Source of the DNA: Verrucomicrobiota bacterium
Lineage (GTDB): Bacteria; Verrucomicrobiota; Kiritimatiellia; CAIQIC01; JAGNIJ01
Assembly: GCA_022710725.1 (NCBI GenBank)
Contig: JAKLGK010000002.1
Location: 310,001 to 374,000, forward strand
Reading direction: 5' to 3'
Length of the DNA stretch: 64,000 nucleotides
Part shown: piece by piece, positions 44,801 through 52,782 of the stretch
Position numbering within the stretch: position 1 is the stretch's first letter
How the letters are laid out: each line of letters begins with the position of its first letter
The notes under the pieces: model-generated
What the model saw: only the letters and a program-made list of their open reading frames with translations
The model's database searches: none
What the model was told of the DNA's origin: nothing
Translations under genes and position numbers: made by a program

Positions 44801-45785
44801 GGAGGCGCTGGACGAGCTCCTCCGCGGTCCAGTCCGGCTGCACCATCAGGCGCGTCAGGTGGCGCGGGTCGCTGTCGCGCGTGTTCAGCGCGGCGGAGCC
44901 GAGGACGAAGCCGAGGTCGTACTGCTGGCCCACGAGGTCGAGGTTGAGGCGGCGGGTCAGCACGGCCTTGTCGTCGTACTGCCCGAAGTCGCCGTAGGGG
45001 AAGGCGAAGGCGCGGGGCCGTGTGCCGGTCTGCTTCTCGATGATGTCGAGGCATTGCATGTGGTCGGCGGCCAGGCGGCCCGCGTACTGCTCGAGCGTCT
45101 CGTAGCGCTGGTCGGCGGCCAGCCAGCGCGGGGTGGTCAGGAAGTGGCCCTCGCCCCCGCCCGCGTCCGCGGGCACCAGGCTGAAGCCGTCGTGGCTCTG
45201 GGCGCCGATCTCCCAGCCGCCGACCCGCAGCATCCGCCGGACGTAGGGCCAGCGCAGGCTCGACGGCTCGCCTTCCAGGATCGGCCGCGTCCAGATGAAC
45301 ATCACGCCGTGGTACCCGGCCCGCCGCAGCACGCTGCGGGCGTCGAAGTAGGAGGACTTGCGCGACTGGTCGAAGGTCATCAGGAGCGCGCCCCGCGGGA
45401 CCGGCCGGCCCTCGTAGATCAGCCGGCGCGCCTCCTCCAGCGTGATCGTCACGTAGCCCCGGGCCTTCAGCGCCTCGATGTGCTCCCGGAAGCGCTCGGG
45501 CGACACCTCGCGGGGCTGGTCGGAGATGCCGGCGTAGGACAGCGCCAGGAACGAGTACGAGTCGAGCGGCCCGCGGTCCTGCGCGCGCTGGGCGGCCTTC
45601 CGGAGCATCCAGATGTGGAACGGCACCCACCAGGCCACCAACAGGCTGACGACGAGGAAGAAATAGAGCCACGCCTGGAGGTACGACGCCTTCATCGTGC
45701 GGATGCGGGCGTCGCTGTCGGGCGGGGGGACCGTCGACTTCGGGTGGACCGGCGGCGGCTGGCGGTCCGGGACGCGTTTGCTCAC
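41874..45785 (-). CDS. Membrane-anchored multidomain protein (NodB-like, LamG-like, GH18-like, TPR), copy C
   Basis: 1303 residues from GTG 45785, overlapping the stop of the upstream synthase (GTGA). A cytoplasmic tail of about 35 residues, one membrane span (A-W-L-Y-F-F-L-V-V-S-L-L-V-A-W-W), a NodB-like domain (T137-F-D-Q; A-Q-S-H-D-G-F; F-P-Y-G-D-F-G), a LamG-like sandwich, a GH18-like barrel (G-A-D-G-V-L-L-D-F-T), TPRs (about 690-850), a second LamG-like domain and a second GH18-like barrel (V-D-G-F-T-L-M-M). The deacetylase metal Asp is Gln, and the GH18 acid Glu is absent, so both activities look lost. A periplasmic polymer-binding or guiding scaffold partnering the GT2 enzyme is the best inference. 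PgaB (NodB + GHL13) is the closest known plan. Confidence 0.8.
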   Translation of the reverse strand: MSKRVPDRQPPPVHPKSTVPPPDSDARIRTMKASYLQAWLYFFLVVSLLVAWWVPFHIWMLRKAAQRAQDRGPLDSYSFLALSYAGISDQPREVSPERFREHIEALKARGYVTITLEEARRLIYEGRPVPRGALLMTFDQSRKSSYFDARSVLRRAGYHGVMFIWTRPILEGEPSSLRWPYVRRMLRVGGWEIGAQSHDGFSLVPADAGGGEGHFLTTPRWLAADQRYETLEQYAGRLAADHMQCLDIIEKQTGTRPRAFAFPYGDFGQYDDKAVLTRRLNLDLVGQQYDLGFVLGSAALNTRDSDPRHLTRLMVQPDWTAEELVQRLRHAWPRDEYSPEYLFKTPLAWLPDWGEFTLDAEGALLNASTNTTGAKAWVNGSDTLNDFTLSMEFSIEKGQLGLFLRGTSDGERYIYLGMDTEGQLWLRQKAVGMQPVTLAVRAVPKLLGRKNQLEVSLRESLIFIRLNGQPLFLDVLKLHGKPVPGMAGLSVWHPKESEARARVSSLHIRRTREAVVTWVPSAEGQHRLTDWISRNGDRLSHLAPPWLSIGSRGVLTQPAWDLKLFRALAGIYHLRFVPEVHLEDNAGIGRLEPESLAAQLAEIGADGVLLDFTRADAGLSPPILTAWLQKLHALLAEQRRLLIVRFPRYVVHDAALKALMSVLPNLLVGTSRDPALAVPLSRLGDEADRVILVEEAEPAPEETPVGVFYELAPGGRESRRSETESPSEIWRRRGQAAFLSGSFQHAIEIWTEWHVAEPYNEEPLTLIGDVYLRRGDIPTALQYYQRSLDISPGQLDLVIRMSRLMNGGDEGPGSALALLNQYASIFPNQPEIVLGKAEWLARHGRDQEAGELIHQVLEQHPNNLQARSLLHALLKDPRERYDNLRSIVEVGSLPGMEMPFVAAIRDHQLLTLPESWMLMNALESIAGRASAENRDVFTALLPRRRAAREDFRSDRLSPDWISSVEVRSHDPGRLILAADPFETEAYVQLDRSEGLHSGYIETVIDQPRGHFWIYARRSVHGMVRFGFDPEGQIYLQVWRGDQIIANEVQPWTRPDGPLRLRLEIRGDGAQGYVEGAPVFRTPVSLPLDLSLGWWGAGAWAAQFGIAQVTLREIEGGPLPVRLAGFHHREQPLSDDACVEMLKPLVQDLSAVAPFWYRHEMDGTIRPDGDQDFRKVRIFARYHRLRLLPVVRLCDWRSLDPAELVRRATEEEVDGFTLMMLQLPPPEWIERAEQAMLGAPLTFLAVFMDEDSRAATLREIAPDAGLLPGARKIHRLPILLPEELTVDEPDGLWRRPPGNAVVLF

Positions 45786-47356
45786 GGCACGCCTCCCCCG
45801 GTGGCCGTGCCGGTCCCGGTCCCGCGCGTGCCCCAGGCCGCGCGGCGCAGCGTGGCCAGGGCGTAGTAGATCTGCCAGCTGAAGAACAGCGCGTAGGAAA
45901 ACGTGAAGAAGAAGCCCGCCCACCAGTCCGTGCGCCCGGTGCGCCGCAGGTGCTCCATGGACCAGATCAGGGTGATGGCCATCACGCCGACCACGTACGG
46001 CATCGTCACCGTGCCCATCAGCAGCGGCCCGATGACGAGGGCCTGCAGGATGACCAGCGGCTCCACGATCGGCATCCACATCATCACGTACCACGACAGC
46101 GCCGGGATCGGGTGCTTCCGCCACATGAACTTGCTGGCCCGGAACACCTCGCGCGCGTAGGAGCGCATCCAGCGCGCCTGCTGCCGTACGTACTGCCTCC
46201 AGTTCTCCGGCGCCAGGGTCGTCGCGACGGCCTCGCTGTCGTACAGGATCCGGTAGTCCTTCAGCACGAAGTTGGTCAGGCTCCGGTCGTCGCCGAAGTT
46301 GCCGACCTTCCCGAAGCAGGTGCTGTGGATCCAGTCGTCCAGCACGTGCAGCACGCACGAGCGCCGGTAGGCCGAGAAGCACCCCGGCAGGCAGCTCACC
46401 ATCCCGAACACGCTCTCCGCCGCCTTCATGATCGTGTACGAGAAATAATAGCGCACGTCCTGCATCCGTGTCAGCAGGTTGACCTTCGAGTTTTCCACGT
46501 CCGTGTGGCCGGAGATCCCGCCCACGGTCGGGTCGACGAATCCCTGGATGACCTTGCGCACGGCGTTGGGCATCAGGAAGGTGTCGGAATCCACGAAGAC
46601 GATGAAGTCGCTGTGGGCCATCAGCGAGGCCGCCGCCATGCCGTAGACCAGCCCGCGGTTGCGCTCGAAGTCCACGATCACCAGCAGCGGGAAGGCGGCC
46701 TGCGCCTTGAGCATCTCCTCGAGGGTGTTGTCCCGCGAGCCGTCGTTGACGACCACGACCTCCATCTTCCAGTGCGGGTAGTCCTGCGCGAAGATCTGCG
46801 CGATGGACTGGGCGATGGATTTCTCCTCGTTGTAGCAGGGGATGGAGACGGTCACCGGGGGCTCGAACCCGACGCTCGCCGGCGCCGTGTAGAAGGCGGC
46901 GAAGAGGAAGCGCGTCAGGATGAAGATCCCCACCACGAGGCTGAAGATGTTGACCAGCGGCGAGTACCAGTAGTGCTCGATGTTGATCAACTGCAGGTAG
47001 ATGACGATCGCGAGCAGCAGGATGGCGCCGGCGGCCATCAGGAGCATCGAGACGCGGGGCGGGGAGTGGTAGAGGCGGCGGAGGCGCTCCTCGACGTTCC
47101 GCTCGGCCCGGTTCTCCGCCGGCGGCCGGGCCGGGAAGGATTCCTGCTGCATGCGGCGCTGGCAGAAGGGGCAGACCGTCGGGCGGGGCGCGTCGAGCAC
47201 GTACACGCTCAAGAAGCAGTCCTCGCAGCGGCAGCGGGTGCCATTCTTCGGCTCCAGGGAAGGCGCCCCCGGCCCGTTCGGGCGGTCCCGCGCGGGCCCT
47301 CCGGGCTTCCGGGCGCGGCGGGATGTCCTCCCCGGGCGGCTGGATGTTTCGGGCAT
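45782..47356 (-). CDS. Processive GT2 polysaccharide synthase with N-terminal zinc ribbon, copy B
   Basis: 524 residues, same plan as the enzyme at 40304. Zinc ribbon C44-x2-C47 ... C62-P-F-C65 (plus C42), two N-terminal spans, GT2 core (V-N-D-G-S, F-V-D-S-D-T, G-D-D-R-S-L-T, Q-Q-A-R-W), then C-terminal spans. Starts four bases after the stop of the upstream multidomain gene and overlaps the next one. Similarity to copy A is highest in the catalytic core and around L-P-G-C-F-S-A-Y-R-R. The product is probably a beta-linked homopolymer; the sugar cannot be read from sequence. Confidence 0.92.
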   Translation of the reverse strand: MPETSSRPGRTSRRARKPGGPARDRPNGPGAPSLEPKNGTRCRCEDCFLSVYVLDAPRPTVCPFCQRRMQQESFPARPPAENRAERNVEERLRRLYHSPPRVSMLLMAAGAILLLAIVIYLQLINIEHYWYSPLVNIFSLVVGIFILTRFLFAAFYTAPASVGFEPPVTVSIPCYNEEKSIAQSIAQIFAQDYPHWKMEVVVVNDGSRDNTLEEMLKAQAAFPLLVIVDFERNRGLVYGMAAASLMAHSDFIVFVDSDTFLMPNAVRKVIQGFVDPTVGGISGHTDVENSKVNLLTRMQDVRYYFSYTIMKAAESVFGMVSCLPGCFSAYRRSCVLHVLDDWIHSTCFGKVGNFGDDRSLTNFVLKDYRILYDSEAVATTLAPENWRQYVRQQARWMRSYAREVFRASKFMWRKHPIPALSWYVMMWMPIVEPLVILQALVIGPLLMGTVTMPYVVGVMAITLIWSMEHLRRTGRTDWWAGFFFTFSYALFFSWQIYYALATLRRAAWGTRGTGTGTATGGGVP

Positions 47357-47360
47357 GGCG

Positions 47361-49634
47361 TCAAAGGATCAGGACGGCGCTCTCCTGGTTCTCATCCTGG
47401 GGCTTGGGCGGCGCGTCCGGCGGGGTGGCCTCCGGCTCGATCATGGGCAGCGTGTGCGTGGCGCGCGCGCCCGGGAACAGCCCGACGTACGGCGCCACCT
47501 CCCGGAGCTCGGCCGTCTTCTTGTCCAGGTCCAGGTGCGCGACCAGCAGCGTCAGCGAGGTGCCGAGCAGGTCCTTCTCCGCCCGCTCGAACCAGTCCTC
47601 GGGCGGCATGCGGGGCACGAGCAGCGTGAAGCCGTCCACCCGGTTGGTCTCCGCCAGGGGGACCAGCTGGGCCACGTCCAGGGTGCGCAGCGATACGTCC
47701 TGGATCGCGGGGAGGAGGCGCGCCTGGTGGTAGCGGGAGAAGATCCGCACGTCGGGGAAATCGCCCTCGCCCCGCTTCTCGACCGTCCCGTCGGAGGCGT
47801 GCGCGAACCAGGGCGGCGACACGGCCGAGATCTGCTGGATATGCGGCTTGAGGCGGGCGAGGATCTGCTCGTCCGTCAGCGACTCGCCCCGGCTCTGGAA
47901 CCAGCCGATCTGCACCGGGAGCGGCCCGCCGCTGACCTCGCGGATCAGCACCTGGGCCTGGCCGAACTGCGGCGCCCACGGGGCGAGGCCCCACCAGCCC
48001 AGCCCCATGCTGCGCGGGATCGCCAGCGGCGCGGTGAACGCGGCCTCGCCGTCCACGAAGCCCAGCGCGCCGTCGCCCCGGAGTTCCAGGCGCAGGCGGA
48101 TCGGCCGGTCCGGCTTGACCCAGTAGCGCGTGCTGCGGGCGATGATCTGCCCGCCGCGCCAGACCTGCAGGTAGAGCTGGCCCGACTGGTCGAACCCGAA
48201 GCGGACCATGCTGCCCGCGCCGCGCCGCGCGTAGAGCCACAGGTAGCCCCGCGGCTCCTCCACCAGCGCCTCGACGAACCCGTTGAGCATGCTGTCGGAA
48301 CGGACCAGCCGCAGGTAGGCCTCGGTCTTGGACGGGTCGGCCGCCAGCAACATGGCGCCCGCCTGGTCCTCCTCGTAGTTCACCGAGCTGATCCATTCCG
48401 AGGACAGGCGGCCCGACCGGAAGTCGTCGTAGGCCTTCCGGTCGCGGGGCAGGAGCGAGGTGTAGAGTTCACGCTGCTCCTCGGGGGCCTTGACCGACAT
48501 GCGCTCGAGGAACTCCATCAGCATCCAGGATTCCGGCAGGGTGAACAGGTCCTGCTCCTGGATCGCGCGGGCCAGCTGCTGCTCCAGCCCCGTCTGCGAC
48601 CCGACCTCGACGATCTTCTTCAGGTTCTCGTACTGCTTCCGGGGGTCCTTCAGCAGCGGGTGCAGCATCGTGCGCGCGCGGAGGTTCTCGGGGAACAGCT
48701 CCACGACCTTGCGGACCAGCGCGGTGGCCTCCTCGTCGCGCCGCTGCCGGATCAGCCACTCGGCCTGCGCCAGGGCGATGTCGGGATGGTTGGGGAAGAT
48801 CCGGGCGTACCGGTTCAGCAGCTGCATCGCCTCCTCGGGCTTCTTCGCGTTGACGTCCAGGATGCGGGACATGCGGATCACCAGGCCGATCTGGCCCGGG
48901 TTGAGGTCGAGGCTCTGCCGGTAGAAATCCATCGCCTTCCCGATGTCGCCCTCGCGCAGGAAGACGTCGCCGATCAGCGAGACGGGCTCCTCGTTGGAGG
49001 GCTCGATCTCCTTCCAGTGCGTCCAGATCTCCCGCGCCTTCTGGAAGTCGCCGACGCGGAACGCGGCCCGGCCCTCCTGGCGCAGCCATTCCGCGTGCAT
49101 CTCCGTGCTCCAGGTCTCGTCGGGCTGGGTCAGGCCGGAGAGTTCGTAGTAGAGCGTCAGCTCGAGGTCGCGGTAGGGCAGGGGGGCGGTTTCCTCCTTC
49201 AGCACCACGGGCGGGTTCGTCGCGGAGGCCTCCACCGCGACTGCCACGGTGGCGTCTTCCGTCGTGACGACCTGCGCCTCGGGGAGGGCCTGGATCACGC
49301 TCGGCAGGGTGGAGGGCTGCTCCAGCACCGGCGGCAGTTGCACGAGCATGGTCAGCCCGCTGGCCGCCAGGACCTGGCTGGCGTCCTGAAGCCACGAAGT
49401 CAGCTGCGAGAGGATCATTCCGCGCATGATGGCCCCCATGTTCAGCAGAATCCCGTCGGCCTTGATGCTCTTCGCCTCTTCGGCCAGCGCCCTGGGCGAC
49501 AGGGTGCCGAGCGCCTCGAAGCTGTCCAGCCTGACCTCGGGGATGAATTTCATCCGGTAGATGGAAGCGAAGGAGGAAAACAGCCGGTCGTTCCACCGGG
49601 GCTGCAACTGCAGCCCGTGCGTCGAGACGACCAT
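47361..49634 (-). pseudogene. Multidomain protein D, 3' part (GH18-like, TPR, LamG-like, GH18-like) after an in-frame TGA
   Basis: 757 residues from the first ATG after the stop at 49719, but the frame is open back to that stop. It continues the protein encoded at 49719-51278 in the same frame. It aligns with copy C from the first GH18-like barrel (A-D-G-I-L-L-N-M) through TPRs and a LamG-like domain to a last GH18-like barrel (V-D-G-F-T-L-L-V). No ribosome site precedes the ATG at 49634, so separate translation is doubtful. With the stop ignored the gene is 47361-51278, about 1305 residues, nearly the same length as copy C. Either a recent nonsense mutation, readthrough or a base-call error. 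Confidence 0.75.
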
Positions 49635-49718
49635 CCAGGGCGCGGCGAGGTGGCTGAAGCGGTACGCCTGGCCGCGGAGCCAGTAGGCCAGGTCGAGCGA
49701 GTGGCCCTGGCTGGGATC

Positions 49719-49721
49719 TCA
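49719..49721 (-). other. In-frame TGA at a conserved Trp position
   Basis: Codons read GTC-ACG-TGA-GAT-CCC where the paralogue at 44232-44234 has GTC-ACG-TGG-GTC-CCG. The frame before and after is the same. Confidence 0.9.
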
Positions 49722-51278
49722 CGTGACCGCGCTCGGGCGGAACGGCTCCAGCTCGAAGTCCAGGGCCCGCGCCCGCGCCGCGCCGAGGTCCGGGTGCCAG
49801 ACGCTGCAGCCGATCATGCCGGCCCGCGCCTGGCCCCGCGTATTGATGAGGTTCTGGAAGAGCGGCTGGCCGTTGACCTGCGCGTAGAACAGGCGGTCGC
49901 GGATGAACACCTCGAGGTCCACGTTGCCTTCCGCGTCCGGCACGTAGTTGCCGGAGGCCAGGGTGAACGGCTTCATGCCCGCGTGCTTCTGGCGCAGCCA
50001 CACCTTGCCCTCGTCGCCCAGCCCCAGGTACACGTGCTCCTCGCCGTCCGGCGTCGCCCGCATGAACAGCCCGAACTGCCCGAGCTCGATGCGCACCTTG
50101 ATCCGCGCGTGGAAATCCCGGTACGTGTCGCTGCCGTTCAGCCACACCTTCGCGCCCGTCGTGTTCGTCCGCGCGGTGAAGCGCACGAAGTCCGGGCCCA
50201 TCCCGGCGCGCCCCCAGTCCACGACCCAGGCGGCGGGATTCGCCAGCGACGTCTGCCGCGTGTAGCCCTGCGGATGGGGCCACGCGTTGTCGAGCCGGGC
50301 GATCAGCTCCTCCGTGCTCCACCGCGGGTTGACCAGCAGGCGCCGCAGGCGGCGCGGGTCGCTTTCCTTCGTGTTTAGCGCCGTGTTGCCGAGGACGAAC
50401 CCCAGGTCGTAGTAGCGGCCCACAAGGTCCATGTTCAGGCGGCGGGACAGCACGGCGCGCTGGTCGAACTGGCCGAAGTCGCCGTACGGAAAGGCGTAGG
50501 CGAACGGCTTGCCCGGCAGGTTCTCCTGGATCAGCGCGAGCGCCGCCTCGTGGTCCGCGATCAGCCGCGCGCTGAATTCCGCCGGGCTCTCGTAGCGGTT
50601 CTCGTCCGCGAGCCAGCGGGGCGCGCTCATGAAGTTGCGCTTCGTCCCGGCGCTGTCCGCCACGATCCGCGAGTAGCTGTCGTGCCCCTGCACCCCGATC
50701 TCCCACCCGCCGCCCTGCAGCATGGTCCGGATGTACGGCCAGCGGAGGCTGGCCGGGTCCTCCTGGATGATCGGCTCCGTCCACAGGAAGGCCACCGCGT
50801 TCCACCCGGCGCGCTGCAGCGGCCCCCGCGCCTCGAAATAGGCCCCCTTGCGCGACTGGTCGAACGTCACGAGGATCGCCTTGCGCGGCAGGGGTTTACC
50901 CTCCTGGTAGAGGGCGCGCACGTCGGCCAGGCTGATCGGGATGTAGCCGGCTTTCCGCAGGCCCCCCAGATGGTCCTTGAACTGCTCGGGCGAGACATCC
51001 CGCGGCTTCTGGGAGATCGATTCGTAGGCGATGGCGACGAAGTTGAACTGGTCGCGCACGCCCTGGTGCGCGGGACGGAAGGCCAGGAGGCGCAGGAGCG
51101 CGATCCGCAGCGGGAACGCCCACGCGACCGCCATGCAGATGAGGAGCAGGAAGTAGAACCAGGTCTGCCGGTACCGCGCCTTGAGCTGAGAGATCTGCTG
51201 CCGGGCGACGGGCAGCGGGGTGTCCGCGTCCGTCTTCAGCAGCCCGCGCAAATTATGGTCCGGATCCTTCGCGCTCAA
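49719..51278 (-). CDS. Multidomain protein D, 5' part (membrane span, NodB-like, LamG-like)
   Basis: 519 residues before the premature TGA. The start chosen is TTG 51278, preceded by GGCGAGG and giving an N terminus (MSAKDPDHN) like that of copy C; a longer frame to 51323 exists. Cytoplasmic tail, membrane span (W-F-Y-F-L-L-L-I-C-M-A-V-A-W), NodB-like domain with T138-F-D-Q, Q-G-H-D-S-Y and F-P-Y-G-D-F-G, then a LamG-like sandwich. As in copy C the metal-binding Asp of motif 1 is Gln. First gene of the minus-strand polysaccharide operon. If translation ends here the product is an anchored NodB-LamG protein cut at a domain boundary, so it could still be stable. Confidence 0.75.
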   Translation of the reverse strand: MSAKDPDHNLRGLLKTDADTPLPVARQQISQLKARYRQTWFYFLLLICMAVAWAFPLRIALLRLLAFRPAHQGVRDQFNFVAIAYESISQKPRDVSPEQFKDHLGGLRKAGYIPISLADVRALYQEGKPLPRKAILVTFDQSRKGAYFEARGPLQRAGWNAVAFLWTEPIIQEDPASLRWPYIRTMLQGGGWEIGVQGHDSYSRIVADSAGTKRNFMSAPRWLADENRYESPAEFSARLIADHEAALALIQENLPGKPFAYAFPYGDFGQFDQRAVLSRRLNMDLVGRYYDLGFVLGNTALNTKESDPRRLRRLLVNPRWSTEELIARLDNAWPHPQGYTRQTSLANPAAWVVDWGRAGMGPDFVRFTARTNTTGAKVWLNGSDTYRDFHARIKVRIELGQFGLFMRATPDGEEHVYLGLGDEGKVWLRQKHAGMKPFTLASGNYVPDAEGNVDLEVFIRDRLFYAQVNGQPLFQNLINTRGQARAGMIGCSVWHPDLGAARARALDFELEPFRPSAVT

Positions 51279-51404
51279 AGGGCACCTCGCCCGCCACGGA
51301 TAGTGGGACAAATCGCCGCGCAACGCCAGTGCAAAAAGGGGAGGAGCGCCCGGCCGGCGCGCGCCGTCCCGACCCGGCCGGGCCGTAAAAAATCCTTTTA
51401 AGAC

Positions 51405-51432
51405 TTGTCAAGCAATCCCCGATGAATAGGAT
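51405..51432 (+). promoter_or_regulatory. Promoter of the receiver-KaiC-ExeA genes, overlapping a divergent promoter
   Basis: TTGTCA (51405-51410), 16 bases, TAGGAT (51427-51432). The -35 sits in CTTGTCAAG, so the opposite strand reads TTGACA (51412-51407), with a weaker -10 (TTTACG, 51389-51384) pointing towards the polysaccharide operon. Confidence 0.45.
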
Positions 51433-51503
51433 ATCGATTGGAGAAGAGTACCGTGCCGCGCGGATGGACGCGGGGGGCCGGTTGAGGCAAACGGAGGCGT
51501 CAC

Positions 51504-51893
51504 ATGGCCAAGATTCTCGTGATCGATGACGATGAGCAGGTTCGCAATTATCTGAACCGCCTCTTCCAGAAGCTGGGCCACCAGGTGGTGCTCGCCTCCG
51601 ACGGCAACGACGGCTGCGCGCAGGCCCGCGACCCCGCCGTCCAGGTGATCGTCACCGATCTCGAAATGGCGGGTTCCATGAGCGGGATGGATCTCGTCCG
51701 CGCCCTGCGCAAGACCCGGCCGCAATGCCCGATCGTCGTGGCCAGCGGCTTCCCCACCGACGAGCGCCTGTCCGAATGCGAGAAGCTGGGCATCAAGGAC
51801 TTCCTGACCAAACCCTTTGAACTGTCCTTCCTGACGGCCGTGCTGAAGCGGCTGCTCGGCAGCGAGAACTCTGGCGCGGGCAAGGTGCAATGA
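51504..51893 (+). CDS. Stand-alone response-regulator receiver domain
   Basis: 129 residues, a single CheY-like domain. The acidic pair D-D-D near residues 9-11, the phosphoacceptor in I-V-T-D-L-E-M, and the Lys in L-T-K-P-F are all present. There is no output domain, so it must signal by protein contact. Its stop overlaps the start of the KaiC-like gene (ATGA), which suggests that ATPase as the target. No histidine kinase lies nearby. Confidence 0.93.
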   Translation: MAKILVIDDDEQVRNYLNRLFQKLGHQVVLASDGNDGCAQARDPAVQVIVTDLEMAGSMSGMDLVRALRKTRPQCPIVVASGFPTDERLSECEKLGIKDFLTKPFELSFLTAVLKRLLGSENSGAGKVQ

Positions 51894-52768
51894 TCGCCAA
51901 AACGCCATTGGGAGTGCCGTTCTTTGATGCCGCGTACGGCGGCGTCTACCAGGGACGGTCCACGCTCGTGACGGGCCGGACGAACACCGGGAAGACCGTG
52001 ATGGCCTTCCAGTTCCTCCGGCAGGGCCTGCAGCAGGACGAGCGCTGCCTCATGCTGTCCACCCGGCAGGCGGCCGACCTCACCATCTGCGCCGACTCGC
52101 TCGGCCTGCCGATCAGCAGCGCGGTCGAGGCGGAGAATCTCATCCTGTTGGAATACAGCGACTTCGTCTTCGGCATGGACCGCACGGACGCCATGGTCCT
52201 GCCGACCGACGGGTTCAACCAGCTCAAGGAAGTCATCGAGACCCATTCGATCCGCCGGGTGGTCATCGATACCATCGTGCCGTGGGTCACCATCCAGGAA
52301 GTCGAGCGGCTCGGGCAGCACGTGCTCTCCTTCGCGCGGGCCTTCGACCGCCTGGGCACCACCACGCTCATGACCCTGCCCAAGCCGGTCTCGGCCATGG
52401 CGCACCGCCTGCGCAAGATCCTCGAGGAGATCATCCCGATCTGCATCTACCTGAATCCCTCGGAGAAAAGCGACCGCCTGCTCTTCCAGGTGACCAAGTA
52501 CCTCGGCGAGAAAAAGCCCGGGCCGCCGATCGAATATGACATCGTCAACGCCCTCGGGCTGGCCGAGTTCACCGCCGCGCCGCCGCCCTCCGCGGCCTCG
52601 TCGGGCCCGGCGCCGGCGCGGAAGGTTCCTCCGACCCGGCCCCAGGCGCCGCAGGGGGGCGAAGGCCCGGCCTCGCCCCGGATCAGCTTCTCCAGCGTCA
52701 TGCCCGGCCTGCGCACGGACGAAATCAAGCGGGAATCCGGCGGCCCGGCGGAATCGCGGGGCCCCTGA
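51890..52768 (+). CDS. KaiC/RAD55-like RecA-fold ATPase
   Basis: 292 residues. The N-terminal T-P-L-G-V-P-F-F-D-A-A-Y-G-G-V-Y-Q-G-R and Walker A G-R-T-N-T-G-K-T, with Walker B R-R-V-V-I-D-T, fit the single-domain KaiC/RAD55 group. The last 80 residues are Pro/Ala-rich and probably disordered. KaiC-like ATPases coupled to receiver domains are found in signalling modules of many bacteria. The exact output is unknown. Confidence 0.82.
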   Translation: MIAKTPLGVPFFDAAYGGVYQGRSTLVTGRTNTGKTVMAFQFLRQGLQQDERCLMLSTRQAADLTICADSLGLPISSAVEAENLILLEYSDFVFGMDRTDAMVLPTDGFNQLKEVIETHSIRRVVIDTIVPWVTIQEVERLGQHVLSFARAFDRLGTTTLMTLPKPVSAMAHRLRKILEEIIPICIYLNPSEKSDRLLFQVTKYLGEKKPGPPIEYDIVNALGLAEFTAAPPPSAASSGPAPARKVPPTRPQAPQGGEGPASPRISFSSVMPGLRTDEIKRESGGPAESRGP

Positions 52769-52782
52769 AAGCGTAATAACGA

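Noticed and set aside
41676..45866. 1396-residue open frame on the plus strand
   Set aside because: Antisense of the multidomain protein C gene, which carries the real domains on the minus strand.
49719..49721. TGA as a selenocysteine codon or general Trp recoding
   Set aside because: The paralogue has Trp, not Cys, here. No SECIS-like hairpin was evident, and several neighbouring genes end in TGA.
47151..50378. 1075-residue open frame on the plus strand covering the TGA of protein D
   Set aside because: Considered because it bridges the stop, but it has shadow composition and no domain; the minus strand aligns with copy C on both sides of the stop.
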